NCBI RefSeq assembly: GCF_000717275.1
Contig: NZ_JNYV01000004.1
Coordinates: 310,001 to 374,000 of the forward strand
Reading direction: 5' to 3'
Length of the DNA: 64,000 bases
DNA from: Kitasatospora arboriphila
Lineage (GTDB): Bacteria; Actinomycetota; Actinomycetes; Mycobacteriales; Mycobacteriaceae
Shown: positions 18,033-26,844 of the stretch, piece by piece
How positions within the stretch are numbered: position 1 is the stretch's first letter
How the letters are laid out: each line of letters begins with the position of its first letter
Translations under genes and position numbers: made by a program
Notes under the pieces: model-generated
Database searches by the model: none
What the model saw: the letters and a program-made list of their open reading frames with translations, nothing else
Told to the model about the DNA's origin: nothing

Positions 18033-18806
18033 CCGCTCGGTGTTCTGGTTGTTGCTCTGTCTGTAGCGCGAGCGTGGGCGGGTTTTGTGAGAGGCCCAGC
18101 GGCCCGGTGTGCGACTCTCGTGGTTGCTCGGTCTGTAGTCCGAGCGTTCGCAAGTTTCCCGAGCTGATCGGCCCTGCGGCCGGGCGGGCGACTCTCGTGT
18201 TGCTCGGTCTGTAGCGCGAGCGTGGGCGGGTTTTGTGAGCGGCCCAGCGGCCGGGCGAGCGACTCTCGTGTTGCTCGGTCTGTAGTGCGAGCGTTCGCGA
18301 GTTTCCTGAGCGGCCCCGCGGCCGGGCGGGCGAATCTGGCCGTTGCTCGGTCTGGAGTCCGAGCGTTCGCAAGTTTCCCGAGCCGCCCCCCAGCCTCGCG
18401 TGCGACTCTCGTCGATGCTCGCTCCGCAGACCGAGCGTTCGCAAGTTTCCCGAGCCGCCAAACGACCTCGCTCGGTGTTCTCGTCGTTGCTCGGTCTGGA
18501 GTCCGAGCGTTCGCGAGTTTCCTGAGCGGCCCTGCGGCCGGGCGGGCGACTCTCGTGGTTGCTCGGTCTGTAGTCCGAGCGTTCGCAAGTTTCCCGAGCC
18601 GCCCCCCAGCCTCGCGTGCGACTCTCGTCGATGCTCGCTCCGCAGACCGAGCGTTCACGAGTTCGTTAGCCGTCCCGGCGGCCCCGTGTGCGAATCTCGT
18701 CGTTGCTCGTCCTGCAGACCGAGCGTTCGCAAGTTTCCCGAGCCGCCAAACGACCTCGCTCTGTGTTCTCGTCGATGCTCGCTCCGCAGACCGAGCGTCT
18801 ACCAGA
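18033..18806. repeat. Tandem array of eleven 72-bp repeats
   Basis: The 790-bp space between two convergent genes is filled with about eleven copies of a 72-bp unit. The anchor GAGCG starts at 18070, 18142, 18218, 18289, 18361, 18433, 18505, 18577, 18649, 18721 and 18793. Eight of the ten intervals are exactly 72, plus one each of 76 and 71. A typical unit contains GCTCGG-N8-CCGAGC, an inverted repeat able to form a hairpin, then TTCGCAAGTTTCCCGAGC. There are sub-types: some have GTGGGCGGGTTTTGTGAG, and some have GCTCGCTCCGCAGACCGAGC, which resembles the reverse complement of the common hairpin. Blocks recur at 216 and 288 bp. Since 72 is divisible by 3, long open frames run through on both strands; these are artefacts. 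Confidence 0.92.
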
Positions 18807-18813
18807 ACCCCGA

Positions 18814-20274
18814 TCATCCACCCAACGGGTCGGACGTGACGTTCAGCCTGGAGTGCTTGCGGCCGTAGATGAGGTAGTAGCAGATCACCACCGACACCCA
18901 CAGTCCGAAGAAGACGAAGGTGTACCAGTGCAGTCCCCACAGGATGTACATGCACGCCGCGATGGCCAGGACAGGGGTGACGGGATAGAACGGGACCTTG
19001 AACGGCCTTTCCAGATTCGGCTCGCGGCGGCGCAGGATGATCACGCCGAGACTGACGACGGTGAATGCGGTGAGGGTGCCGATCGACACCATGTCGATCA
19101 GGTAATCCAAGGGGATGAAGCCGGCCATCAGGGCCACCACGACGGCCACCACAACCGTGTTGTTCACCGGCGTCAACGTCGTGGCGTTCACCCGCGTGAA
19201 GAACTTCGGCAGCATGCCGTCGCGGCCCATCGCGAACAGGATGCGGGTCTGTCCGTACAAGGTGACCAGGGTGACCGAGAAGATGGAGATGACGGCACCC
19301 GCCGACAACACGATGGACGGCCAGGTCGACCCGGTCACGTCCTCGAGGATCTGGGCCAGGCCGGCCTCCTGCCCCTTGAACTTGTCTGCCTGCTGGGCGC
19401 CGACTGCGGCAAGCGCGACCAACACGTACACAACGATGACGGTGATCAGCGCGGCCATCAGTGCCCGGGGCATGGTGCGCTGCGGGTCCTTCACCTCTTC
19501 GCCTGCCGTGGACACGGCGTCGAGTCCGATGAACGAGAAGAAGATGACGCCTGCTGCCGCGGTCACGCCGTTGGCGCCGTTGAGGAAAAACGGGCTCATG
19601 TTGTCGGTGTTGAAGGCGGAGAATGCGACCGCTGCGAACAAGGCCAGCACCGACAACTTGATGGCCACCATGATCGCGTTGGCGCGGGCGGACTCGCTGG
19701 CTCCCCGGATGAGCAGAACCGCGCAGAGGGCCACCAGGATGATCGCGGGCAGATTGACCACACCGGGGTTCTCGTCCCACGGTGCCGCGCTGAGCGCATG
19801 TGGGATCGCTGGTAGGTGGATGTACCCGAGGAGTGCGTTGAGGTACTGACTCCAACCGACGGCGACCGCGGCGGTCGCCACCCCGTACTCGAGCAGCAGA
19901 CAACCCGCGACAGCCATCGCGACGACCTCGCCGAGCGTGGCGTACGCGTAGGAATACGTCGACCCCGACACCGGCACCGCCGACGCCATCTCGGCGTAGC
20001 AGATCACCGCGAGACCGGCGGCGATGCCGGCGATGAGGAATGAGATCACCACGGAGGGCCCGGCATCGGGCACGGCCTCGCTCATCACGAAGAAGATGCC
20101 GGTGCCGACGGTGGATCCGATACCGAAGCACGCCAGCTGTGTGGTGGTGATGGTGCGTTTGAGGCCGGTGTCCGCTTCCACGAGGTAACCGGTGGGAACG
20201 GGTTTTCGGCGGAAAAGGGTGGAGATGGTCAGTGGTGCTTCGCCGGCGGAGGCCGGGTTCTTGTTGACATCCAT
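18814..20274 (-). CDS. APC-family amino-acid permease
   Basis: 486-residue cytoplasmic-membrane amino-acid transporter with about twelve hydrophobic segments. The first helix carries CFGIGSTVGTGIFFVM, the APC-family substrate-binding GxG region, and the protein resembles the cationic amino-acid transporter (CAT/YfnA) branch. The start is ATG 20274 preceded by GAGGT; the open frame continues 43 codons upstream into an Arg/Ser-rich sequence that looks non-coding. It lies ten bases downstream of the universal stress gene and probably shares its transcript. The exact substrate is unknown. Confidence 0.88.
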   Translation of the reverse strand: MDVNKNPASAGEAPLTISTLFRRKPVPTGYLVEADTGLKRTITTTQLACFGIGSTVGTGIFFVMSEAVPDAGPSVVISFLIAGIAAGLAVICYAEMASAVPVSGSTYSYAYATLGEVVAMAVAGCLLLEYGVATAAVAVGWSQYLNALLGYIHLPAIPHALSAAPWDENPGVVNLPAIILVALCAVLLIRGASESARANAIMVAIKLSVLALFAAVAFSAFNTDNMSPFFLNGANGVTAAAGVIFFSFIGLDAVSTAGEEVKDPQRTMPRALMAALITVIVVYVLVALAAVGAQQADKFKGQEAGLAQILEDVTGSTWPSIVLSAGAVISIFSVTLVTLYGQTRILFAMGRDGMLPKFFTRVNATTLTPVNNTVVVAVVVALMAGFIPLDYLIDMVSIGTLTAFTVVSLGVIILRRREPNLERPFKVPFYPVTPVLAIAACMYILWGLHWYTFVFFGLWVSVVICYYLIYGRKHSRLNVTSDPLGG

Positions 20275-20284
20275 GGTGGGTACC

Positions 20285-21157
20285 TCAGCCGGGGAAGATG
20301 ATCGTGGGAACGGTCGCGGCAGCGATGATCTTCGCCGCCGTCGACCCGAGGAATACGCGTTTGACGGAGTCACGAGGGGTCGTGCCGATGGTGAGGATCT
20401 CACCGTGCGGCCATTCGATGCCGTCGAAGGCCGCGTCCCAGTTGTCGCCGGTGCTCACCAACGTCTGGACGCTGTTGTCGATCACGTTGCGGTGCACCAG
20501 CTCTTGCATCGAGGCCGCCATCTGCTCGCGCCATGCCTGCATGACGCCGCGTTCGGCATCGAATCCGACCTCGGGCGGGAACATGTCCGCCGGCCGAACC
20601 CCGAACGTCGCCACGCGTAGCGGGACGGACAGTCGCCCGGCAAGATCACGTGCCGAGACGACCACGTCTTCGCCGCGCGAGTCACCGGAGTACGCGCAGG
20701 TGACACCGGTGATGGCGGTGCAACGGTAGCCCCTCGGGGCGAGCGCAAGCGGTACGGAGCTGGAGTGCATCAGGCGACTGGTGGTGGCACCGAGCGACAT
20801 TCGGCCGCCGTCGTCGCCGTGGGTGGTTCCGAGCACGAGGACGTCCGCGTCCAGCTCGTCGAGCGCCACATGCAGTGACTTGGACACCGAGCCTTCACTG
20901 ACGCGGCGAAAGCTCACGCCGGTGCCCGGTGCGCGGGTCCGCAGGTGAGTTCGGGCGGCGGCCTCGGCGTCGTCGCCGTAACGCTGTGCGTACTCGGCGA
21001 ACTCGGCATCGACCCGGGCCATCGATGGCGTCCTCCACGGCTTGGGGGTGGCGATCACCAATATCAGGCTGGTGCCGAGCGCATCGGCCAGGCCGGAACC
21101 GAGCTCGATCGCCTCATCACCTCCGCGCCCGGGCTGATATCCGACGACAACGGTCAC
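20285..21157 (-). CDS. Universal stress protein, tandem UspA domains
   Basis: About 290 residues with two UspA-type domains. The first ends near DVLVLGTTHGDDGGRMSLGA, a variant of the ATP-binding G-2x-G-9x-G(S/T) loop, and the second near GEILTIGTTPRDSVKRVFLG. The start is uncertain: GTG 21157 fits the expected first strand (VTVVVGYQPG), while an ATG at 21301 would add 48 residues that look unlike protein. It is upstream of the APC permease by ten bases; UspA-transporter pairs of this kind are common and may sense nucleotide or stress state. Confidence 0.78.
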   Translation of the reverse strand: MTVVVGYQPGRGGDEAIELGSGLADALGTSLILVIATPKPWRTPSMARVDAEFAEYAQRYGDDAEAAARTHLRTRAPGTGVSFRRVSEGSVSKSLHVALDELDADVLVLGTTHGDDGGRMSLGATTSRLMHSSSVPLALAPRGYRCTAITGVTCAYSGDSRGEDVVVSARDLAGRLSVPLRVATFGVRPADMFPPEVGFDAERGVMQAWREQMAASMQELVHRNVIDNSVQTLVSTGDNWDAAFDGIEWPHGEILTIGTTPRDSVKRVFLGSTAAKIIAAATVPTIIFPG

Positions 21158-21342
21158 TGCAAGGGCCGTGCTGGGTTCATACGTCCGCCTCTTCCGATGA
21201 TCTCCACGTTCACCCCCGCAAGGAATGTAACCGACCCCGGCGCACCCTGTCGGAATGTCGGGCGGGCAGTTCATGCCGACCGACACGCGACCGGCCGCCA
21301 TAAGCAGGACCCGTACGGCGGCCGGGTCTCTAGGATGAACCG

Positions 21343-21990
21343 GTGCTCAACGCCCGCGCACTGCTGTCCGCCACTCCGGCGGAAGAGCGTGCCCTCATCG
21401 CGAAGGACCGTGCTGCACGGGCAGATCTACGCGCGGCGGAGTCGGCCCTGGCCGCGCTGGAGGTGGAACTCGGCGAGCGTGACCCGGTTCGATCGCCGGT
21501 GTGGTTCCGGATCCTTGTCGCTGCGGTCGCGCTGGCGGCCGTGGCAGCCATTGCCGGCGGGTACCGATACGTCACCGCCGACAGCGGGTTCAGCGATGCC
21601 GACTACCAACGGGCCGCGCGTGAACGCGTCGAGCTGCTGCTGACTCCGGCTGCCGACGATGCCGCCGGACGCAGCAGGAAGATTCTCGCCGGGTCCACGG
21701 GGACGTTCCGGGACGAGTTCGCCCAATCCGCCGATGCGTATACGAGGTTTGTACAGCAGATCGGCGCCCAGGCGGCGGGAACCGTTGACGGCGTGGGTAT
21801 CTCGTCGCGATCGGGCGAGCGGGCGACTCTGCTGGTCACGGCTGCGATCGCCACCCGTACCGAGGTCACCGACGATCCCGCCAACACCGATCCGGGCGGC
21901 GGACCGGACGATCGGCGGTTCCGCATCCAGGTGGACGTGGTTCCCGAGGACGGGTCCCTGAAGATCTCGGACCTGGAGTTCTTCCCGTGA
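21343..21990 (+). CDS. Mce-associated-type membrane protein (1 of 4)
   Basis: 215-residue single-pass membrane protein. A charged Ala/Glu-rich coiled-coil-like segment (residues 10-45) precedes one hydrophobic helix (about 52-72). An extracytoplasmic domain follows, of the VirB8/NTF2-like type seen in Mce-associated (Mas) proteins. GTG start. It overlaps the next gene by four bases (GTGA). Mas proteins stabilise Mce lipid-import complexes, but no mce genes are present here, so the partner is unknown. Assignment rests on layout and general resemblance, not on a diagnostic motif. Confidence 0.6.
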   Translation: MLNARALLSATPAEERALIAKDRAARADLRAAESALAALEVELGERDPVRSPVWFRILVAAVALAAVAAIAGGYRYVTADSGFSDADYQRAARERVELLLTPAADDAAGRSRKILAGSTGTFRDEFAQSADAYTRFVQQIGAQAAGTVDGVGISSRSGERATLLVTAAIATRTEVTDDPANTDPGGGPDDRRFRIQVDVVPEDGSLKISDLEFFP

Positions 21991-22481
21991 GAGTTGGTGC
22001 GAAGCGTGGTGCGCCCACCGTCGTCTGGGGCGGTCTGGCGGTCGCGGTGCTCGTGATGGTCCTGTGCGCCGGTGCTCTCACCTGGTCCTGGCAGGTCGAC
22101 GGCGACGACGACCTGCTCGCCGCCAATCGCAGCCAGGCGCAGCAACAGGCCGGACCGCTGGTGGCTCAGGTGTTCTCGTTCGCAACCGACACCTACGCGC
22201 AGGACCGTGAACGGGCGCGCTCACTGGTGACCGATGAGTTCGCCGAGCAATATGCGACGTCACTCGATCCGGCGGCGGTGCCCGACTACTCGGTGAGCTG
22301 GACACCGATCGAGACCGGGATCTCCGACGTCGGTACCGATCATGCCGAGCTCGTGGTGTCGGCCGAGGTGGCCCAGACACGCACGGGCACGGAACCGGCA
22401 AGGTACGTCAAGGCAGTCGACGTTCGGCTGGAGAAGGTCGGCGGCGACTGGAAACTCGCCAGGGCGGACGAGGTGCTGTGA
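21987..22481 (+). CDS. Mce-associated-type membrane protein (2 of 4)
   Basis: 164-residue protein with an N-terminal membrane anchor (about residues 10-33) and a short extracytoplasmic domain (VTDEFAEQY, VRLEKVGGDWKLA) of the NTF2-like kind found in Mas proteins. The GTG start overlaps the stop of the previous gene, and its own stop overlaps the next gene by four bases. All four genes in the set share this overlap pattern, so they are expected to be made in equal amounts and perhaps to assemble together. Confidence 0.6.
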   Translation: MRVGAKRGAPTVVWGGLAVAVLVMVLCAGALTWSWQVDGDDDLLAANRSQAQQQAGPLVAQVFSFATDTYAQDRERARSLVTDEFAEQYATSLDPAAVPDYSVSWTPIETGISDVGTDHAELVVSAEVAQTRTGTEPARYVKAVDVRLEKVGGDWKLARADEVL

Positions 22482-23116
22482 GCGCGCGGGCCACAGCCGG
22501 CAGTGGGGAGGAGACTGGCGGGGGCTCCAATAGGCTGCGTTTGGCGCGCGAGCGTGTCGCGGACGCGCGGGCGACCGCCCGCAGCGCTCGGTCTGCAGCT
22601 GCGCCCGCGTACGCCGCCCGCGACCGACGACGCCGTGGCCGGCTCGCTCTCGCAGGCGGGTGCGCGGCCGCCGTCGCTGTCGTATTGCTGATCGCAGCAA
22701 TCGTTCTCGCCGTGCAGCACCGCGCCGCCGAGCAGGACCGCGCCCGCGACTCCGCAGTCCTCGACGACACCCGATCGGCGATCGCGACCCTGCTGACCAT
22801 CGATCCCGCCGAACCTCAACGATTCCTCGATGAGGCGCTCGCCGTGACATCCGGTGAACAACATCAGCGGCTCGTGGACGCACGGCCCCAGGTACTCGAA
22901 CTCGTCGGTCAACTCGAGGCACCCAGTACCGGCCAGGTGCTCGCCGCAGGCATCACCGGTGACGTCGACGACGACACCGCCCGTGTGTATGTGGTTGCCG
23001 AGGGCACGAACCCGGCGCTGCTCGGTGCCGGTGCGGGACAGAATCGGGTGGCTCTGGTGGTCACCATGAAGGCCGACGACGGTCGCTGGAAGATCGATCG
23101 GACACAGCTGCAATGA
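22478..23116 (+). CDS. Mce-associated-type membrane protein (3 of 4)
   Basis: 212-residue protein with a basic cytoplasmic head (residues 1-55), one membrane helix (about 58-80) and an extracytoplasmic NTF2-like domain ending DDGRWKIDRTQLQ, the characteristic end strand shared by the other three. GTG start overlapping the upstream stop. It differs from its neighbours by a longer Ala/Arg-rich N-terminus. Confidence 0.6.
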   Translation: MSARATAGSGEETGGGSNRLRLARERVADARATARSARSAAAPAYAARDRRRRGRLALAGGCAAAVAVVLLIAAIVLAVQHRAAEQDRARDSAVLDDTRSAIATLLTIDPAEPQRFLDEALAVTSGEQHQRLVDARPQVLELVGQLEAPSTGQVLAAGITGDVDDDTARVYVVAEGTNPALLGAGAGQNRVALVVTMKADDGRWKIDRTQLQ

Positions 23117-23688
23117 CAGAGCACGACCCGCCTGAGCGCGACATGACCGGGCCCCGCCACACCCCGCCGGCGTCTCGCCGCGAGCATCGGGGGCGGCGAC
23201 GGAAAACGGTCGTGGCGATTCTGGGCATCGCCCTCCTCGTGCTCGTCACCATCGCCGTGGTGGGGTTCATCGGCCCGCAGACGCGAGGTGACGAACGCGA
23301 GGGGCAGCGACGCGAGGTTCAAGCCGCCACGTCGGACGCGGTCAGTGCGTTGATGACGTTCACTCCGCAAACGCTCGCCGATCAGCAACAAATGGTCGGA
23401 CCGCGGCTCACCGGCAGGCTGCTCCTCGATTTCCGTAGTAGAGGGCCTGCGGTGGTACTGCCGGCGGCCGTGGACCTCGGTGCCCAGATGTCTGCCCAGG
23501 TGATGGCGACGGCGGTGAACCGGATGGACTCCGACAGCGCCCGGGTACTGGTGTTCGTCAACCAGGACATCACCCTGCCGACCGCCGACCCCGCTCAGCA
23601 GGTGGTGGCTGTCTCGCGGTGGGCCGACATGCGTAAGGTCGACGGCAATTGGCTGCTCGCCGGGCTGCAACCGGTGGGACCGGGCTGA
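23113..23688 (+). CDS. Mce-associated-type membrane protein (4 of 4)
   Basis: 191-residue protein with a basic N-terminus, a membrane helix (about residues 35-57) and an extracytoplasmic domain ending VDGNWLLAGLQPVG. ATG start overlapping the upstream stop by four bases. The domain contains MTFTPQTLADQQQMV and an R-W-x-D-M strand, in keeping with the VirB8/NTF2-like fold. Last of the set; the reductase gene follows after 46 bp. Confidence 0.6.
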   Translation: MTEHDPPERDMTGPRHTPPASRREHRGRRRKTVVAILGIALLVLVTIAVVGFIGPQTRGDEREGQRREVQAATSDAVSALMTFTPQTLADQQQMVGPRLTGRLLLDFRSRGPAVVLPAAVDLGAQMSAQVMATAVNRMDSDSARVLVFVNQDITLPTADPAQQVVAVSRWADMRKVDGNWLLAGLQPVGPG

Positions 23689-23734
23689 AGATGTCAAATC
23701 AATGTGCAGGCCGTATCCAGGATGTGAGGTGGCG

Positions 23735-24937
23735 ATGAGCGCCGCGATCGTGATTGTCGGAGCCGGGCTCGGGGGAGCCCGACTGGTCGAAGATCTCCGT
23801 AATGAGGGATACGACGGGGACCTCGTACTGATCGGCCAGGAAGAGCACCCGCCCTACGACCGTCCGCCGCTGTCGAAATCGGTACTCATCGGCGATCAGG
23901 ACCGGGTCGACCTCAAGCCGGCCGAGTTCTACGACGACAAGAAGGTGGATCTGCGCACCGGAACCCGGGTCATCGCAGTCGATCCCGCGTCGCACACGGT
24001 CACCACCGAACCGGTCGGCGGCGGCGCGCCGGAGACCCTTTCGTACGGCACGCTCGTGCTGGCGACCGGTCTGAACCCGCGCACTCTGCCGTTCGCCCGC
24101 GGGAAGGCGGGCGTGCACGTGCTGCGCACGGTCGACGACGCGCTGGCACTGCGTTCGGAGATCGACGGCGCGCGAACCGCAGTGGTGGTCGGTGCCGGCT
24201 TCATCGGCTGCGAGGTCGCCGCCAGTCTGCACACCCGAGGTCTCGACGTCACCGTGGTGGAACCGGCCCTCGCGCCCCTCGCGGTTGCGCTGGGTGAGCA
24301 GGTGGGCGCGATGGTCGGCAGGATCCACGCCGAACGCGGTGTGAAGATCAAGACCGGGATCGGCGTCTCCGACATCGTCGGCGATGACAAGGTCAGCGCC
24401 GTCACTCTCGCCGACGGCACCGAACTACCCGCCGACATCGTCGTTCTCGGCATCGGGTCGACGCCGGTGATCGACTACCTCGAAGGGTCGGGTATCGCGT
24501 TCGCCGACGGCGGCGACGGCGGTGGTATCGCGTGTGACGAGACCGGGCGAACCAGTGCTCCCGACGTGTACGCCATCGGCGATGTTGCCAATTGGCGTGA
24601 CGCACAGGGCAAACCGTCGCGGGTTGAGCACTGGAACAACGTCATCGAGCAGGCGGCAAAGGTGGCGTACACGATCCTCGGCACCGAGGCCGATAACCCA
24701 CGGCCGTTTGTGCCCTACTTCTGGAGCGACCAGTTCGACATCAAGGTCCAGGCACTGGGCCATCCCTCGCCGGGCGACGACGTGCACGTGATCTCCGACG
24801 ACGGAACCAAGTTTGTCGTCTATTACAGCCGGGACGGGCTGCTCACCGCCGTGGTCGGGGCTGGCAAGGCCGGAGCGGTGATGAAGATGCGTAACAAGCT
24901 GCTCGCCCACGCGCCGATCTCCGACGTCCTGGAGTGA
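23735..24937 (+). CDS. FAD-dependent ferredoxin/rubredoxin reductase
   Basis: 400-residue pyridine-nucleotide-disulfide-type reductase. FAD-binding GAGLGG (about residue 8), the NAD(P)-binding GAGFIGCEVA (about 150) and the second FAD motif DVYAIGDVANW (about 270) are all present. The C-terminal reductase domain begins near HWNNVIEQA. Such proteins pass electrons from NAD(P)H to a ferredoxin or rubredoxin for P450s, alkane hydroxylases or Rieske oxygenases. The start is ATG 23735 with GAGGT upstream; the open frame begins slightly earlier without a better site. It could serve the P450s at 6656 and 14424, but this is not shown. Confidence 0.87.
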   Translation: MSAAIVIVGAGLGGARLVEDLRNEGYDGDLVLIGQEEHPPYDRPPLSKSVLIGDQDRVDLKPAEFYDDKKVDLRTGTRVIAVDPASHTVTTEPVGGGAPETLSYGTLVLATGLNPRTLPFARGKAGVHVLRTVDDALALRSEIDGARTAVVVGAGFIGCEVAASLHTRGLDVTVVEPALAPLAVALGEQVGAMVGRIHAERGVKIKTGIGVSDIVGDDKVSAVTLADGTELPADIVVLGIGSTPVIDYLEGSGIAFADGGDGGGIACDETGRTSAPDVYAIGDVANWRDAQGKPSRVEHWNNVIEQAAKVAYTILGTEADNPRPFVPYFWSDQFDIKVQALGHPSPGDDVHVISDDGTKFVVYYSRDGLLTAVVGAGKAGAVMKMRNKLLAHAPISDVLE

Positions 24938-25714
24938 GTGGACTCTGAGCTGATGGATGCCGCCGGCACCGCCGAAACCCTTTCGGCCGCAGCGGTGATG
25001 GCTGCCATCGATGAGTCGGGGGATCCGGACCGGGCCGCGAGTTCGGCGAAGTTCTTCCGGACGGGGCCGGGTGACTACGGCGAGGGCGACCGCTTTGCCG
25101 GCGTTCCCGTCCCGCAGCAACGGAAGATCGCCAAGAGGTTTCGTGGCCTCGACCGCAGTCAGGTGAACGTCCTGCTGGACAGCGACATTCACGAACACCG
25201 GCTCACCGGATTGTTCCTCGTGCGCTCGGGTTTCGAGAAAGCGCAAAACGACCAGGACCACCGTGCCTGGGTGGACCTCTATCTGTCCGCCGTGGACCGG
25301 GGCCGGGTGAACAACTGGGATCTTGTCGACTCGTCTGCGGAATACATCCTGGGACAATGGCTTCTGCGCTGCGACCGGGAGAGGGGCGAGCGGGACCACT
25401 CGCTACTCCTCGGGCTCGCCGCCGACACAGACCTCTGGCGTAGGCGGGTGGCCGTGCTGGCCACCTTCGCATTCATCAGAGCCGGTGACGGCACAACGCT
25501 TCTCGCGTTGGCCCCCACGCTGCTCGATGACCGTCGCGACCTGATCCAGAAAGCGGTCGGTTGGATGTTGCGAGAGACGGGAAAACGCGTCGACCGCCGT
25601 CTGCTGATCGACTTCCTCGACCAGCATGCCGCCGAGATGGGCCGCACCGCACTGAGTTACGCCACCGAACACCTCACCGCGCAGGAGCGTGCACACTACC
25701 GATCACTGCGGTGA
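24938..25714 (+). CDS. DNA alkylation repair (AlkD-like HEAT) protein
   Basis: 258-residue all-helical protein of the AlkC/AlkD family, which binds DNA with HEAT-like repeats and removes alkylated bases. The segment FFRTGPGDYGEGDRFAGV (residues 37-54) is the family signature, and NNWDLVDSSAEYILG follows the typical WD motif. The GTG start directly follows the reductase stop, so the two may be co-transcribed. Activity is inferred from family membership only. Confidence 0.82.
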   Translation: MDSELMDAAGTAETLSAAAVMAAIDESGDPDRAASSAKFFRTGPGDYGEGDRFAGVPVPQQRKIAKRFRGLDRSQVNVLLDSDIHEHRLTGLFLVRSGFEKAQNDQDHRAWVDLYLSAVDRGRVNNWDLVDSSAEYILGQWLLRCDRERGERDHSLLLGLAADTDLWRRRVAVLATFAFIRAGDGTTLLALAPTLLDDRRDLIQKAVGWMLRETGKRVDRRLLIDFLDQHAAEMGRTALSYATEHLTAQERAHYRSLR

Positions 25715-25733
25715 CGGGTTTCGAAGACGCGGG

Positions 25734-26783
25734 TCAGAACTCGATCTTGAGGGTGTCGGACGTGGGCCGGGCCTGACATCCGAGGATGTACCCGTCTTCG
25801 ATGTCCTCTTCGTCGAGAGCCCCGACGTTCTCCATCGCCACGGTGCCCTCGGTGACCGTGCACGCGCACGACCCGCATTCGCCTTCACGGCAGGAGTACG
25901 GAACGTCCAGCCCGGCCGACAACATGATGTCCACCAGTGTCCGGCTACGGGGCCACGACAACTCGTGCACCTCGCCGTCGAGTTCGACCTCCACCGATGC
26001 GGCGTCGGCGATCTGTTCCTCGGTGAGTTCTTCGGGCTCGGAGTCCTCGAACGGGTCACCGGAGAGCGACGAGAACACCTCGGCATGAACCTGGTGGTGC
26101 GACATCCCGACCTCGGCAAGGGCCTTGTGCACCACGTCCATGAACGGACCCGGGCCGCACATGTATGCGTTGTAGGCCTTCAGTGGACGCAAGAGTGTTG
26201 CCAGCTTCTGCATCGTCGGGAGGCCCTGGACCGTCTCCAGCCAATGCACCACGGTCAGCCGTTCAGGGAACTGTTCTTGCAGCGCACGAAGTTCCGCGGC
26301 GAATATCACGTCGTTCTCGCTGCGGTTGGCGTAACAGAGGTACACGCGCCCGGTGCCCTTGAGCAGGGCGGACTTGAGGATCGACATCACGGGCGTGATC
26401 CCGCTGCCTGCGGCGAGGAGCAGGATCGGCGCGCCGAGATCGGCCGGGGTGAACACACCTGAGGGCGGCAGCACCTCGATCTGATCTCCGGCGGACACGT
26501 TGTCGCAGACCCAGTTCGACCCGTAGCCATCTGCGGTGCGCTTGACGGTCACCTTGGGCTTCTCCGAGGCGAACGGGCTCGAGGCGAGCGAGTAGCAGCG
26601 AGCCACCGATCCCGTCTGATCGCTCGGTATGCGCAACGTGAGGAACTGACCCGGCTTGTAGTGGAATCGTTCGGCCGACTCTTCCGGTACGTCGAAGACC
26701 AGGGACTTGGCGTCGCCGGTCTCGTCGATCACCTCGGCCACGGTCAGCACAATGCTGCGGGTGCTGTGCGGGGACACGGTCAC
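25734..26783 (-). CDS. kshB: 3-Ketosteroid 9-alpha-hydroxylase reductase subunit KshB
   Basis: 349-residue reductase component that feeds electrons to the oxygenase KshA, which hydroxylates the steroid nucleus at C9 and leads to B-ring opening. Domains in order: FAD-binding (RCYSLASS, about residue 62), NAD-binding (GSGITPVMS, about 127; MCGPGPFM) and a C-terminal plant-type [2Fe-2S] ferredoxin. The cluster ligands are CREGECGSC and a late Cys in ILGCQA. The order and length match mycobacterial KshB; phenylacetyl-CoA epoxidase reductase is the main alternative. A KstR-type box lies 48 bp upstream of the start, which supports steroid function. kshA is not in this window. Confidence 0.85.
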   Translation of the reverse strand: MTVSPHSTRSIVLTVAEVIDETGDAKSLVFDVPEESAERFHYKPGQFLTLRIPSDQTGSVARCYSLASSPFASEKPKVTVKRTADGYGSNWVCDNVSAGDQIEVLPPSGVFTPADLGAPILLLAAGSGITPVMSILKSALLKGTGRVYLCYANRSENDVIFAAELRALQEQFPERLTVVHWLETVQGLPTMQKLATLLRPLKAYNAYMCGPGPFMDVVHKALAEVGMSHHQVHAEVFSSLSGDPFEDSEPEELTEEQIADAASVEVELDGEVHELSWPRSRTLVDIMLSAGLDVPYSCREGECGSCACTVTEGTVAMENVGALDEEDIEDGYILGCQARPTSDTLKIEF

Positions 26784-26830
26784 CGGCCTACCTCCTCGCC
26801 TGACGGCATAGCGGACGCCACGGACAAAAC

Positions 26831-26844
26831 TGGAACACGTTCTA
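26831..26844 (-). promoter_or_regulatory. KstR-type box upstream of kshB
   Basis: TGGAACACGTTCTA fits the 14-bp KstR consensus TnnAACnnGTTnnA at every defined position. KstR represses the cholesterol and steroid catabolic regulon of mycolic-acid bacteria. The box lies in the 58-bp gap between kshB and mftR and touches the mftR stop codon. Confidence 0.75.

Noticed and set aside
18033..18806. CRISPR array
   Set aside because: There are no unique spacers between short identical repeats; the whole 72-bp unit repeats with divergence, and no cas genes are present.
17365..20131. Long minus-strand frames and a plus-strand frame through the 72-bp array
   Set aside because: Because the repeat period is a multiple of three, any frame without a stop in one unit stays open across all. 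The protein repeats are simply the translated DNA unit, and one frame continues antisense of, or out of frame with, the permease gene.
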